A DNA stretch of 64,000 bases from JABFRJ01 sp963847145 (GTDB taxonomy: Bacteria; Pseudomonadota; Alphaproteobacteria; Rhizobiales; Hyphomicrobiaceae), in contig CAWJYN010000007.1 of assembly GCA_963847145.1 (NCBI GenBank), forward strand, positions 186,001 through 250,000. The letters are read 5' to 3'. The position numbers and the translations under genes were made by a program. Each line of letters starts with the position of its first letter. The first letter of the stretch is position 1. This document shows, piece by piece, positions 37,079-46,385 of this stretch. Below the pieces are notes generated by a model. It was not told where the DNA came from. It searched no databases and saw nothing but the letters and a program-made list of their open reading frames with translations.

Positions 37079-38791
37079 CTAGTCTGGGCGGACGACGAGG
37101 CAGTCGATCTGCCGGCGGCGAAGTTCGCTGCAGACATTGCTGGCGGACGCTGCTTGGAAGCCGCCAAAGCGGGCCCGCCAGATCGGTTTGCCATTGGCTG
37201 AGGCTGGTTGCGCTACGCCGGGCGCGGAGCCGATCAGGTCGCCGGCTTTGCCGCGCGTCAGTCCGAGCTGGCGTTCGGCCTCGGAGGCGCTGGAGAAGGC
37301 ACCAATTTGGATTTCGACGCCGCCGGGCGCTGGCGGTGCGGCGCGCGGCGGGCCGCTGAGATGATACGCTGGCGCTGCCGGACCACCTGTGAGGATCGCG
37401 GCCTGCTGCTGTAAGGTCGAGGGCGGGCTGCCGCGACCGGCTAACGGGGCGGTCGTGGGCGCTGCCGCCGCAACAGCAACCGCGACCGGCTGCGGCACGC
37501 TCTGAACCGCACTCGCAGTGCGGGCGGATGGTGGGCGTGGCGGGTTAGTGATTTGTTGCGGTGCAGCAGAGGCGGCTAGCGGCGGCAATTTGATATCCAG
37601 CGGAGCGGCGGCTTGCCTGGCCGGTTCGGGCTCAACTGGTGGCGGGATGGGGGCGGCCACGGTGGCCGGCGCGGCGGCGAGCGCAACCGGGGCTTGTTTT
37701 GGCGCACGCGGCGCGATGAGGACCGGGCGCACTTTCGCGATCTCGATCGTTTCGCGCGGTTTTGGGGTCTCGGCGGCAGCCAGTTTTGGCTCTGGAAGGG
37801 TGTCGGATTTGGTGGCTGGTGCGGCGGCGACCTTGGTGTTCCAGGCGGCGTCCGGCTTCAGTCTGGCTGCAACTTCTTGCGGCACCGGGCGAGCCGCGGG
37901 TCTGGGCTCCGGTACGGGCCGTGCGTGGGCCACCATGACACTCGGCGTACGCGTTTTGATTGAGCTGGCTTTGACCAGCGCAATATTGAGGAGGGTGCGC
38001 ATGGTCTGGTTGCGGCTGGCGGCGCTATTGCCGCCGAAAACCGCGCCCATCACATGCTTGGAATTGCGTTTTACGGAGGCGACGAGATTGAACCCCGACG
38101 CCGAGGTGTAGCCGGTCTTGATGCCCTCGGTACCTTCGTAGCCATTGAGCATTGTGTTGTGATTGGCATGACTGCGGCCACTGTAGCGGAACTCGCGGAT
38201 TGCAAAGAGTGGGTAGTGCTTGGGGAAATCATCGTGCAGCCGCAGACCGAGCGTGACCATGTCGCGGGCGGTGGTGACTTGGTTCGCATTCGGCAGTCCT
38301 GATGCGTTTTGGAATGTCGAGGCTTTCATGCCGATGGTGCGGGCGCGCTGGGTCATTAGGGCTGCGAATTTTTCTTCGCTGCCGGCGATGTGCTCGGCAA
38401 TGGCAACGGCAATGTCGTTGGCGGAGCGGGTGATCAGGGCCTTGATAGCATCGATGAGGGCGATGTCGTCGCCTTCGCTGAGCCCGAGCTTGGAGGGTGG
38501 CGTGGAGGCGGCTTTATCGGAAATCTTGATCCGCGTCTGATAGTTGAGGCGGCCCTGCTCGATCAGATCGAACACCACGTAGAGCGTCATCATTTTGGTC
38601 AGAGACGCGGGGAAGCGTGGGTCATCGGCGTTCGAGGCGCTGACAATGTGACCGGTGTTGGCGTCGATGACGAAGGCTGCAGGGCGTCCGCCGGCTTCGG
38701 CAGCCGTCACGCTGGTGACAAGTGCACCGGCGATGAGCCCTACCAGCGCTGTTGATCGCCACCGATCCCATTTCAATTGAGACATGCTCAT
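37079..38791 (-). CDS. D-Ala-D-Ala carboxypeptidase with C-terminal SPOR domain
   Basis: 570 residues, a penicillin-binding protein of the DacF/PBP5 type that trims the fifth D-Ala from peptidoglycan stems in the periplasm. Signal peptide about 1-33 (AGALVTSVTAAEAG). Active-site motifs PASLTKMMTLY (Ser-x-x-Lys), TRSANDIAVAI (Ser-x-Asn) and EGIKTGYTSASG (Lys-Thr-Gly). A long Pro/Ala-rich linker (about 290-480) leads to a C-terminal SPOR domain (about 490-570, GVEIQIGAFSSASEAERQL...IWRARFGGFQAASASNVC) that binds denuded septal glycan. The fusion directs the enzyme to the division site. Confidence 0.92.
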   Translation of the reverse strand: MSMSQLKWDRWRSTALVGLIAGALVTSVTAAEAGGRPAAFVIDANTGHIVSASNADDPRFPASLTKMMTLYVVFDLIEQGRLNYQTRIKISDKAASTPPSKLGLSEGDDIALIDAIKALITRSANDIAVAIAEHIAGSEEKFAALMTQRARTIGMKASTFQNASGLPNANQVTTARDMVTLGLRLHDDFPKHYPLFAIREFRYSGRSHANHNTMLNGYEGTEGIKTGYTSASGFNLVASVKRNSKHVMGAVFGGNSAASRNQTMRTLLNIALVKASSIKTRTPSVMVAHARPVPEPRPAARPVPQEVAARLKPDAAWNTKVAAAPATKSDTLPEPKLAAAETPKPRETIEIAKVRPVLIAPRAPKQAPVALAAAPATVAAPIPPPVEPEPARQAAAPLDIKLPPLAASAAPQQITNPPRPPSARTASAVQSVPQPVAVAVAAAAPTTAPLAGRGSPPSTLQQQAAILTGGPAAPAYHLSGPPRAAPPAPGGVEIQIGAFSSASEAERQLGLTRGKAGDLIGSAPGVAQPASANGKPIWRARFGGFQAASASNVCSELRRRQIDCLVVRPD

Positions 38792-39206
38792 TCAGATGCC
38801 AGCCCCACAGTCCCTGCAGTGGCCGTGCGCCTCGGCGCACGACAGCCATCGGTCCCGTCCCACGTCCGCAACGCGAGATGGACTACCCCGCTGGGAGTTT
38901 CCAATAGAGCGGAAGGTGCCCGTTGTTTTCGGCGCATTTGCGTCGCTTCTGCGTCCCCGGAGATGGAAGTTGTGCCTGTCTGGCGGCAATGCCGTGGCGG
39001 ATTATTAACCGATCCGCATTTATCAATCTGTTAACGTGTTTTGGTGCGCCGCAACATTTCTCTTGACTTTATGTTGCGGCGCACCTAAGTCTGTCATCAC
39101 ACAAGCAAGACGGCGGCGCGCCGCAAACGACCTGCGAGCTGCCGCGCACGAGTTTCAACATACATTTTACGCCTAGACCTCACCCTCAAAACCAAGGACC
39201 CCTGCC
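38792..39206. other. Intergenic region between dacF and phasin
   Basis: About 415 bases between divergent genes. The first 200 bases show nothing recognisable. The right half holds the inverted-repeat promoter region of phasin (39044-39092). A second GC-rich stretch of alternating CGGCGCGCCGC lies near 39110-39125. Confidence 0.5.
39044..39092 (+). promoter_or_regulatory. Phasin promoter inside a perfect inverted repeat
   Basis: Arms GGTGCGCCGCAACAT (39044-39058) and ATGTTGCGGCGCACC (39072-39086) are exact complements around 13 bases. A sigma-70-like -35 TTGACT (39064-39069) lies in the loop, and a weak -10 TAAGTC (39087-39092) sits 17 bases on, so the right arm occupies the spacer. Each arm holds a TGC-GGC-GCA core, the kind of TGC/GCA dyad bound by the PHB regulator PhaR; regulator identity is inferred from context. 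Confidence 0.5.
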
Positions 39207-39536
39207 ATGACCGTCAACATCCAAGACTTCCAGAAGCTCGGCCAAGTGAACCTCGAAGCCCCAATGAAGGCCTTTGCCGACTGGCAGAAGGGCATGCAGA
39301 CGATCGCCACCGAAGTGGCCACCTATTCCAAGCGCTCGTTCGAAGACAGCACGCAGACTTTTGAAAAGCTGCTTGCCGTCAAGTCGTTCGATCAGGTTGT
39401 TGAGATCCAGACCAGCTACGCCAAGCGCGCCTATGAAGACTACATGCAGCAGCTGAACAAGCTCGGCGGCATGTACGGCGAGTTCGCGAAGGAAGCCACC
39501 AAGCCGCTCGCGGGCCTGATGCCGGCTGCACGCTAA
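39207..39536 (+). CDS. Phasin family protein
   Basis: 109 residues, amphipathic and largely helical (AFADWQKGMQTIATEVATYSKRSFEDSTQTFEKLLAVKSFDQVVEIQTSYAKRAYEDYMQQLNKL). This is the characteristic phasin_2 pattern (FAKRSFEDS...L..aKS.dqvieiQt.y.k). Coats poly-hydroxyalkanoate granules in the cytoplasm. AAGGA lies nine bases upstream of the ATG, and a strong terminator follows 35 bases after the stop, so it is a single-gene transcript. No phaC or phaR is in the window. Confidence 0.9.
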   Translation: MTVNIQDFQKLGQVNLEAPMKAFADWQKGMQTIATEVATYSKRSFEDSTQTFEKLLAVKSFDQVVEIQTSYAKRAYEDYMQQLNKLGGMYGEFAKEATKPLAGLMPAAR

Positions 39537-39994
39537 GCGTCGGCGACGACCGAAAAGTCAGAAACAGTTAAGGCCCGGCACTTGCCGGGCCTTTTTTCGT
39601 TCTTAAATAATGGGCGGAAGCGGCGGGTCCTCAACCGGTTCGGTGCGCACGCAACAGCCAATCTCACTCATCAACCACTCCCCGCTACCCAGCCCCCTCG
39701 AACAGAGGTAACATTGCTGATCCGTTTTGAGTGGTCTGGCGTCACGCCACCGCCGTATTGCAAATACTGAGATGACATCCAGCATGGACGCATGCCGTCT
39801 GAGACGCGCGGCCGGGCATTGGTTAGGACAGGCGACGGAAAGGCGTGCGATTGTAACACGTTGAGCAAAAAGTGCCTGAGTTATAGGGGCCCCCAACGCA
39901 GCGGCCCAACATACCTGACCATCGCCGCTGGCCGGGAGACATAAAAACTTGACTGCCCCCTTTTTGACAGCCGTCACATACAGAGACAACTCTC
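39537..39994. other. Intergenic region between phasin and clpS
   Basis: About 460 bases. Begins with the phasin terminator (39570-39597); beyond that only short frames without recognisable product on either strand. The clpS promoter must be here, but no convincing boxes were found. Confidence 0.5.
39570..39597 (+). terminator. Rho-independent terminator of phasin
   Basis: Perfect 10-bp stem AAGGCCCGGC (39570-39579) with GCCGGGCCTT (39584-39593), loop ACTT, running into TTTTTT (39592-39597). Confidence 0.93.
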
Positions 39995-40324
39995 ATGCCC
40001 GGGAAAAATGGAACAGGCGACGACGGCGAGGGCAAGACAGGGCTCGTCACCAAGACGCGACCAAAAACCAAGCGGCCTAGCCTTTATAAGGTGTTGCTCT
40101 TGAATGATGATTATACGCCCATGGAGTTCGTCGTGCATGTGCTGGAGCGCTTCTTCAACAAAAGCGGTGACGAGGCGACCAAGATTATGTGGCACGTGCA
40201 TCAGAAGGGCGTCGGTGTCTGTGGTGTGTTTACCTACGAAGTGGCCGAGACCAAGGTTGCCCAAGTGATGGATCTTGCACGGCAGAACCAGCATCCCCTG
40301 CAGTGCCGCATGGAAAAGGAGTAA
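39995..40324 (+). CDS. clpS: ATP-dependent Clp protease adaptor ClpS
   Basis: 109 residues. Delivers N-end-rule substrates to ClpAP. Core LYKVLLLNDDYTPMEFVVHVLERFF, with the N-degron pocket residues Asn-Asp-Asp and Met, and the His-rich VHQKGVGVCGVFTYEVAETKV. The basic, flexible N-terminal 28 residues are the segment that enters ClpA. Eight bases separate its stop from the clpA GTG, a classic clpS-clpA operon. Confidence 0.96.
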   Translation: MPGKNGTGDDGEGKTGLVTKTRPKTKRPSLYKVLLLNDDYTPMEFVVHVLERFFNKSGDEATKIMWHVHQKGVGVCGVFTYEVAETKVAQVMDLARQNQHPLQCRMEKE

Positions 40325-40332
40325 CAGACCCC

Positions 40333-42783
40333 GTGCCAGCTTTCTCCCAAAGCCTCGAAACGGCCCTCCATCGCGCCCTCGAAGCCGCCAACAAGCGCCA
40401 CCACGAACAGGCGACGTTGGAGCACCTGTTGCTCGCTCTTATCGATGACCGTGATGCGGCCGCTGTCATGCGCGCCTGCAACGTCAATCTCGATGAGCTG
40501 AAGACGCGCGTCACCGAGTTTATCGACAATGAGCTTGAGGCGCTGGTGAAGCCCGGCTCGACCGACGCGCAGCCGACCACCGGCTTTCAGCGGGTGATCC
40601 ATCGCGCGGTTGTGCACGTCCAGTCGTCGGGGCGTGAAGAGGTTTCGGGTGCCAACGTACTGGTCGCCATCTTCGCCGAGCGGGAAAGCCATGCTGCGTT
40701 CTTCCTGCAAGAGCAGCAGATGACGCGCTTCGACGCTGTTCAGTACATCAGCCACGGTATCGCCAAGCGCCCCGGCATGAGCGAACCCAAGGCCGCGCGC
40801 GGCGCAGAGGAAGAGGCTGTGAACTCCGAGAACGGCGACAAGAAGGGGCAACAGGACGCGCTCTCGACCTATTGCGTCAACCTCAACAAGAAGGCCCAGG
40901 ACGGCAAGATCGATCCGCTTATTGGGCGTGAGCAGGAAGTGCTGCGCACCATTCAGGTGCTGTGCCGCCGCCAGAAGAACAATCCGCTGTTCGTTGGCGA
41001 TCCGGGCGTCGGCAAGACTGCGATTGCCGAAGGTCTGGCGCGCAAGATTATCCGGGGCGAAGTTCCGGAAGTGCTGCTCAACGCCACGATTTTCTCGCTC
41101 GACATGGGGCAGTTGCTCGCCGGGACTCGCTATCGCGGTGACTTCGAAGAGCGGTTGAAGGCAGTGATGAAAGAGATCGAGGCGCATGACGGCGCTATTC
41201 TTTTCATCGACGAAATCCACACAGTGATTGGTGCTGGCGCGACTTCGGGTGGCGCGATGGATGCGTCAAATCTGCTGAAGCCAGCGTTGCAGTCCGGTGT
41301 GCTGCGTTGCATGGGTTCGACGACGTACAAGGAGTACCGGCAGCACTTCGAGAAGGACCGCGCGCTGGTGCGCCGCTTCCAGAAGATCGACGTGAAAGAG
41401 CCGAGCGTCGAGGATACCATCAAGATCCTCACGGGCATCAAGTCTGTGTACGAGGCCCATCACAAGATCCGTTACACCAACGAGGCCATCAAGGCGGCGG
41501 TGGAACTGTCGGCCAAGTACATCAATGATCGCAAGCTGCCGGACAAAGCGATCGATGTGATCGATGAGACGGGCGCATCGCAAATGCTGGTGCCTGCCAA
41601 GGACCGCAAGAAGAAGATAACCGTCAAAGACGTTGAAGCGACGATCGCCACGATGGCGCGCATTCCACCGAAGACGGTCACCAAGTCCGACGCCGAGGTG
41701 ATGTCCAACCTCGACAAGGATCTGAAGCGTCTGGTGTTTGGTCAGGACGCGGCGATCGGTGCGTTGACGGCGGCCATCAAGCTTGCGCGCGCTGGGCTGC
41801 GCGAACCGGAAAAGCCCATTGGCTGCTATCTGTTCTCGGGCCCAACCGGCGTCGGCAAGACAGAAGTCGCCAAGCAGCTGGCGAGCCTGATGGGCATCGA
41901 GCTGCTGCGCTTTGACATGTCGGAGTACATGGAGCGTCACACCGTTTCGCGTCTGATCGGTGCGCCGCCAGGGTATGTCGGCTTCGATCAGGGCGGTCTG
42001 CTGACCGATGGGGTCGACCAGCATCCGCACTGCGTGCTGCTGCTCGACGAAATCGAGAAAGCCCATCCGGACTTGTTCAACATTCTGCTGCAGGTTATGG
42101 ATCATGGTCGGCTCACCGATCACAACGGCAAGGCTATCGACTTCCGCAACGTGATACTGATCATGACCACCAACGCGGGTGCGTCTGAGATGAGCAAGAC
42201 CGCGATTGGCTTCGGCTCGACGAAGCGCACGGGTGATGACACTGAAGCGATCAATCGTCTCTTCACGCCGGAATTCCGTAACCGTCTCGATGCTGTCATT
42301 GCTTTTGGCAATCTGCCGATGCCGGTGATCATGAAGGTTGTCGAGAAGTTCGTGTTCCAGCTTGAGGCGCAGTTGGCTGATCGTGGCATCACCATCGAGC
42401 TCACCGACGCTGCTACGAAGTGGCTGGCGGAAACCGGCTACGACGAGAAGTTCGGCGCGCGGCCGCTGTCGCGTGTCATCCAAGAGCACATCAAGAAACC
42501 GCTCGCTGACGAAGTTCTGTTCGGGAGACTAGAGCATGGCGGCACCGTGAAAATCGGTGTCGAGGGCGAAGGGTTGAAGCGGCTGTTGGCGTTTGAGTAT
42601 TTTCCGGCCGATCCGGCCAAGCGGGTGAAATCCAAAGAAGAGCTGGAAGACGAAGAAGACAGCGAGGACAATTCGCCGGAACCGGAGCTGATCGAAGCGC
42701 CGTCGAAAAAACCGGCGTTGCCCAGCCCCAAGGAGCGCAAGCCGCGCGCGCCTGGTGGAGCGAGCCGTAAGAAGGACGAGTGA
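40333..42783 (+). CDS. clpA: ClpA, ATPase subunit of ClpAP protease
   Basis: 816 residues from a GTG start (reads PAFSQSLETALHRALEAANKRHHEQATLEHLLLALIDD). Unfolds substrates into ClpP. N-domain (about 1-145), AAA+ 1 with GDPGVGKTAIAEGLARK and ILFIDEIHTVIGAG, AAA+ 2 with GPTGVGKTEVAKQ and VLLLDEIEKAHPD, and the ClpP-docking loop TAIGFG (MSKTAIGFGST). No coiled-coil middle domain, which distinguishes it from ClpB. Unusual: a charged C-terminal extension of about 50 residues, first acidic (EELEDEEDSEDNSPEPE), then basic (PKERKPRAPGG). Typical ClpA is about 760 residues. Confidence 0.96.
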   Translation: MPAFSQSLETALHRALEAANKRHHEQATLEHLLLALIDDRDAAAVMRACNVNLDELKTRVTEFIDNELEALVKPGSTDAQPTTGFQRVIHRAVVHVQSSGREEVSGANVLVAIFAERESHAAFFLQEQQMTRFDAVQYISHGIAKRPGMSEPKAARGAEEEAVNSENGDKKGQQDALSTYCVNLNKKAQDGKIDPLIGREQEVLRTIQVLCRRQKNNPLFVGDPGVGKTAIAEGLARKIIRGEVPEVLLNATIFSLDMGQLLAGTRYRGDFEERLKAVMKEIEAHDGAILFIDEIHTVIGAGATSGGAMDASNLLKPALQSGVLRCMGSTTYKEYRQHFEKDRALVRRFQKIDVKEPSVEDTIKILTGIKSVYEAHHKIRYTNEAIKAAVELSAKYINDRKLPDKAIDVIDETGASQMLVPAKDRKKKITVKDVEATIATMARIPPKTVTKSDAEVMSNLDKDLKRLVFGQDAAIGALTAAIKLARAGLREPEKPIGCYLFSGPTGVGKTEVAKQLASLMGIELLRFDMSEYMERHTVSRLIGAPPGYVGFDQGGLLTDGVDQHPHCVLLLDEIEKAHPDLFNILLQVMDHGRLTDHNGKAIDFRNVILIMTTNAGASEMSKTAIGFGSTKRTGDDTEAINRLFTPEFRNRLDAVIAFGNLPMPVIMKVVEKFVFQLEAQLADRGITIELTDAATKWLAETGYDEKFGARPLSRVIQEHIKKPLADEVLFGRLEHGGTVKIGVEGEGLKRLLAFEYFPADPAKRVKSKEELEDEEDSEDNSPEPELIEAPSKKPALPSPKERKPRAPGGASRKKDE

Positions 42784-43122
42784 GCTCTTAGCCGTTAGTT
42801 GGCGCTTTTGGGGCTATGGAGATTTCGCCTTGGGGGCAAGCCCATGGGCGGGATTCCATGCCGTTGTGTGCGGCAGCGCGTAGATTTTGGCTCGGAGCCC
42901 ACACTTGCGTCAGGGCTGCGTCATGCTCCGCACACCGCGGCCACAACGAACTCGAACGCTTGGTAGTCAGTGTCGGACGCGGAACAGGCGGCGGACACCG
43001 ATGCGGTAGGCGCACGAACCTCGGTGCAATCGGCAATTCAGCATCCCGGCGTTTCTGCCTTTGCTCCGTCGCGTGCACACGCTTAGGCTAAGGTGTTCGA
43101 GACGACCAAAAGCGGAGCCTCA
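42784..43122. other. Intergenic region between clpA and the patatin gene
   Basis: About 340 bases. I see no terminator with a T-tract, no repeat and no credible small gene here; short frames on both strands have no recognisable product. Confidence 0.5.
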
Positions 43123-44967
43123 ATGGCGGCGCGCATCCCCGAGTTGGCAGGGCTCAGCGTCTTCCGCGATCTGCCCGCGGCGGCGAAGCAAGATCTTGAA
43201 GACCGCTTGCGTCCGATGACCGTCCGGCGCGGCGAAATGCTGGTGCGTCAAGGTGACAGGGCCGACGCGCTCTACGTGATTGTGACGGGGCGCTTTGAAG
43301 TGCTGGTCGACGGCCGTGCCGCCGCGGTCGCCGAACTTGGCGCAGGCGAGCCGATTGGCGAGATTGCCTTCTTTGCCGGTGGGGCTCGGACGGCCACACT
43401 GCAAGCGTTGCGCGACAGCGTTGTCTTGAAACTCGATCGCGACGAGTTCGACGCGTTGGCGCGGCAATCGCCCGCCATTTGGACGGCCATCACAGCCACA
43501 CTGGCGCAACGGCTCGCGCAGACGACAGCCGCGGGCAGCGCACCAAAACAGGCGCGACCGCGCACCATCAGCGTCATCCGCGCCGGCGCAGCACCGGTCA
43601 CGCATGCATTCGTCGGCCGGCTGGAGGCAGCCTTTCAGCCTGGCCGCGTGCTGTTGCTCGATGAGGCAAGTGCGGGGGGTGCCATCGACTGGGGCGTCTC
43701 GCTCACCAGCTCCGACGAAGCCCGCTGGTTCAACGAGATCGAAAGCCGCTTCGACACAGTCCTCTACGTGGCGGACGATACGCTCACGGCATGGTCCGAA
43801 AAAGCGATCCGTCAATCGGATCTCGTGCTGTGCGTCGGCCGCGCTGGCGGCAGTACCGCGCCGAGCCCGTTGGAATCATTTGCCGTTACACTGCACAAAC
43901 CGAACAATATGCGGCTGGTGCTGTTGCACGAGGCACCGCCGCCGTTTTCGGGCACGCGCGCGTGGCTTCAGGCGCGACCATGGGTGGGCATGCATCATCA
44001 TGTGGCGGCGGACGTGGGCAGTGACTACGCGCGGCTCGCACGCTTTATCAACGGCACCGCACTGGGGCTGGTGGCCTGTGGCGGCGGCGCATTTTCGGCG
44101 TCGCATATCGGGATCTATCAAGCGCTCGTCGAACACGGCTTCGACTTTGATATCATGGGCGGCACCAGCGGCGGCGCGGCGATGACAGCGGCGTTTGTGA
44201 AGGGCGCAAGTCCGGACGAGATCGAACGCGTTGTGCGCGAGATCTTCGTCACGCGCCGGGCCATGCGGCGCTGGACGTGGCCACGCTATGGCCTGCTGGA
44301 CCCCCGCGTGCTGGAGGCTGGGCTCGCCGAATATCTGGGCAACATCGACATCGAGGATCTGCCGCTGCCGTTCTTCGCTGTAGCAACCAACCTGACGCGC
44401 AACGAAACGGTCTGTTTAAATCGTGGACCACTCTGGCAAGCGGTGCGGGCGAGCAGCTCAATCCCCGCGCTGCTGCCACCGGTGATCACGGGCAGCGGCG
44501 ACATTCTGGTTGACGGGTGCCTGCGCGAGAACGTGCCCATCGGCACGATGCACAGCCTCAAGAGCGGGCCGAACATGGTGCTTGATTTCCAGCTGCCGAT
44601 GATGCACGGGCCGGAAGCGCGTGTGGCACAATCGAGATCACGGCTGGCACCACTTTATCGCGGATGGGCGTCGCTGCGCCAATCCAGCTCGCGTGCCATG
44701 CCGCAAGGCGGACCGAGTGCCCAGGCCGTCCTGATGCGCAGCCTCATGCTGCAGAACGAAGGGTTGGCCGGGCGGCTTGGTCTGGACGATCACCTCCTGC
44801 TCGCACCCATGCCGGACGGCATCGCCCATCTCGACTGGCACCGGCACAGCGACCTGCGGCGGAGCGCCCATGTCTATGCACGGGCCGCACTTGCAGAGCT
44901 GGCGGAGACGAGGCCGGCGTGGATGCCGCGCGGCGTGCCATCCAAAATCAGTCCCGTGGCCGTTTGA
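43123..44967 (+). CDS. Cyclic-nucleotide-binding patatin-like phospholipase (NTE family)
   Basis: 614 residues from ATG 43123 (GGAG five bases upstream); a GTG at 43093 is also in frame. N-terminal cNMP-binding domain (about 12-125: LSVFRDLPAAAKQDLEDRL, GEMLVRQGDRADALYVIVTGRFEV, GEPIGEIAFFAGGARTATLQAL), a linker domain (about 150-310), then patatin (about 315-500): oxyanion loop CGGGAFSASHIGIYQAL, nucleophile elbow GGTSGGA with Ser349, and catalytic Asp464 in VDGCLREN. Homologous in layout to eukaryotic neuropathy target esterase; predicted lysophospholipase or esterase gated by a cyclic nucleotide. No N-terminal membrane helix was seen. Confidence 0.9.
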   Translation: MAARIPELAGLSVFRDLPAAAKQDLEDRLRPMTVRRGEMLVRQGDRADALYVIVTGRFEVLVDGRAAAVAELGAGEPIGEIAFFAGGARTATLQALRDSVVLKLDRDEFDALARQSPAIWTAITATLAQRLAQTTAAGSAPKQARPRTISVIRAGAAPVTHAFVGRLEAAFQPGRVLLLDEASAGGAIDWGVSLTSSDEARWFNEIESRFDTVLYVADDTLTAWSEKAIRQSDLVLCVGRAGGSTAPSPLESFAVTLHKPNNMRLVLLHEAPPPFSGTRAWLQARPWVGMHHHVAADVGSDYARLARFINGTALGLVACGGGAFSASHIGIYQALVEHGFDFDIMGGTSGGAAMTAAFVKGASPDEIERVVREIFVTRRAMRRWTWPRYGLLDPRVLEAGLAEYLGNIDIEDLPLPFFAVATNLTRNETVCLNRGPLWQAVRASSSIPALLPPVITGSGDILVDGCLRENVPIGTMHSLKSGPNMVLDFQLPMMHGPEARVAQSRSRLAPLYRGWASLRQSSSRAMPQGGPSAQAVLMRSLMLQNEGLAGRLGLDDHLLLAPMPDGIAHLDWHRHSDLRRSAHVYARAALAELAETRPAWMPRGVPSKISPVAV

Positions 44968-45187
44968 GGGACGCCACGCAAGCCCATTTCAACCATATTC
45001 CGCGGCTTGTCCGCACGTTTGCGGGCCGCGCCATTGACGGCATGCGACCTTGGCGTCATAGGCAGCTCATTAATTTTCGGGGCACCGCGCCGCAGGGTTG
45101 ATGACGCATCATCGCGTCTAAGTCCAAGCGTGCATGTGCGGCACCGCGGACCGCTGCACCTTTTGACCCAAACGGAGAGCTACCCCC

Positions 45188-46195
45188 ATGGCTGTGAAAG
45201 TTGCCATCAACGGCTTCGGCCGCATCGGCCGCAACGTGTTGCGCGCCATTATCGAGAGCGGCCGCAAGGATATTGAAGTGGTCGCCATCAACGATCTCGG
45301 CCCAGTGGAAACCAACGCGCATCTGCTGCGCTTTGATAGCGTGCATGGCCGGTTCCCGCACAAGGTCACTGTTGAAGGCGATACCATCAACGTCGGCCGC
45401 GGCCCCATCAAGGTCACCGCCGAGCGCGATCCCGCCAAGCTGCCGCACAAAGCCATGGGCGTCGACATCGCGCTTGAATGCACGGGCATCTTCACCGCCA
45501 AAGACAAGGCGATGGCGCACATCACCGCTGGCGCTAAGCGCGTGCTCGTCTCTGCGCCGGCTGATGGCGCCGATCTCACGGTTGTCTTCGGTGTCAACCA
45601 CCACAAGCTGACCAAGGATCACATGGTGGTCTCGAACGCCTCATGCACGACCAACTGCCTCGCGCCTGTCGCGATGGTGCTGCACGAGGCGTTCGGCATC
45701 GAAAAGGGCATGATGACGACGATCCATGCCTATACTGGCGACCAGCCCACGCTCGACACAATGCACAAGGATCTCTATCGTGGCCGCGCCGCGTCACTGT
45801 CGATGATCCCGACGTCGACGGGTGCGGCCAAGGCCGTTGGCCTCGTGCTGCCGGAATTGAATGGCAAGCTCGACGGATTCTCCATTCGCGTGCCAACGCC
45901 GAACGTGTCGGTCGTCGATTTGAAATTCATCTCGAAGAAGACGACGACGGTTGCCGAAGTGAATGCGGCGATCAAGACTGCGTCCGAAGGCAAGCTCAAG
46001 GGCATCCTCGGCTACACCACTGCGCCGAACGTCTCGATCGACTTCAACCACGACAGCCACTCGTCCATCTTCCACATGGATCAGACCAAGGTCATGGACG
46101 GGACACTCGTGTCCGTCTTGGCCTGGTACGACAACGAGTGGGGCTTCTCCAACCGCATGAGCGACACCGCGGTGGCGTGGGGGAAGTTGTTGTAA
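45188..46195 (+). CDS. gap: Glyceraldehyde-3-phosphate dehydrogenase, type I
   Basis: 335 residues. Oxidises glyceraldehyde 3-phosphate with NAD(P) and phosphate, reversible, cytoplasmic. Rossmann start VKVAINGFGRIGRNVLRAI, catalytic Cys153 in SNASCTTNCLAP with the His of the HAYTGDQPTLD region, and C-terminal WYDNEWGFSNRMSDT. The first strand ends AINDL, so coenzyme preference (NAD or NADP) should not be assumed. Followed by a strong terminator, thus a single-gene unit, although most Rhizobiales have gap next to pgk. Confidence 0.96.
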   Translation: MAVKVAINGFGRIGRNVLRAIIESGRKDIEVVAINDLGPVETNAHLLRFDSVHGRFPHKVTVEGDTINVGRGPIKVTAERDPAKLPHKAMGVDIALECTGIFTAKDKAMAHITAGAKRVLVSAPADGADLTVVFGVNHHKLTKDHMVVSNASCTTNCLAPVAMVLHEAFGIEKGMMTTIHAYTGDQPTLDTMHKDLYRGRAASLSMIPTSTGAAKAVGLVLPELNGKLDGFSIRVPTPNVSVVDLKFISKKTTTVAEVNAAIKTASEGKLKGILGYTTAPNVSIDFNHDSHSSIFHMDQTKVMDGTLVSVLAWYDNEWGFSNRMSDTAVAWGKLL

Positions 46196-46226
46196 GGGAA
46201 TAATCGGCCCTCAATTTTGCATCTGC

Positions 46227-46264
46227 TACCCTCGCTCATCGCAAGATGAGCGAGGGTATTGTTT
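46227..46264 (+). terminator. Rho-independent terminator after gap
   Basis: Perfect 14-bp stem TACCCTCGCTCATC (46227-46240) with GATGAGCGAGGGTA (46245-46258), GCAA tetraloop, then TTGTTT. Lies 32 bases after the gap stop. Confidence 0.9.
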
Positions 46265-46327
46265 ATGGGCGAGCCGTGTTGGTCGACGCTGGCGCGAAAG
46301 TGCGGACGACTGATATGCGATCCACCG

Positions 46328-46352
46328 ATGCTTTCGGACGCTCGGAAAGCAT
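46328..46352 (+). promoter_or_regulatory. Inverted repeat upstream of the DUF433/DUF5615 pair
   Basis: ATGCTTTC (46328-46335) and GAAAGCAT (46345-46352), nine bases apart, directly before TTAGACTATTG (a possible -10 area) and 34 bases before the DUF433 ATG. A candidate operator for autoregulation. Confidence 0.45.
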
Positions 46353-46385
46353 GTTAGACTATTGAAGCAAAAGCGGACCATCCTC

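Noticed and set aside
39603..39989. 128-residue minus-strand frame between phasin and clpS
   Set aside because: No start signal, runs over the phasin terminator, no recognisable family.
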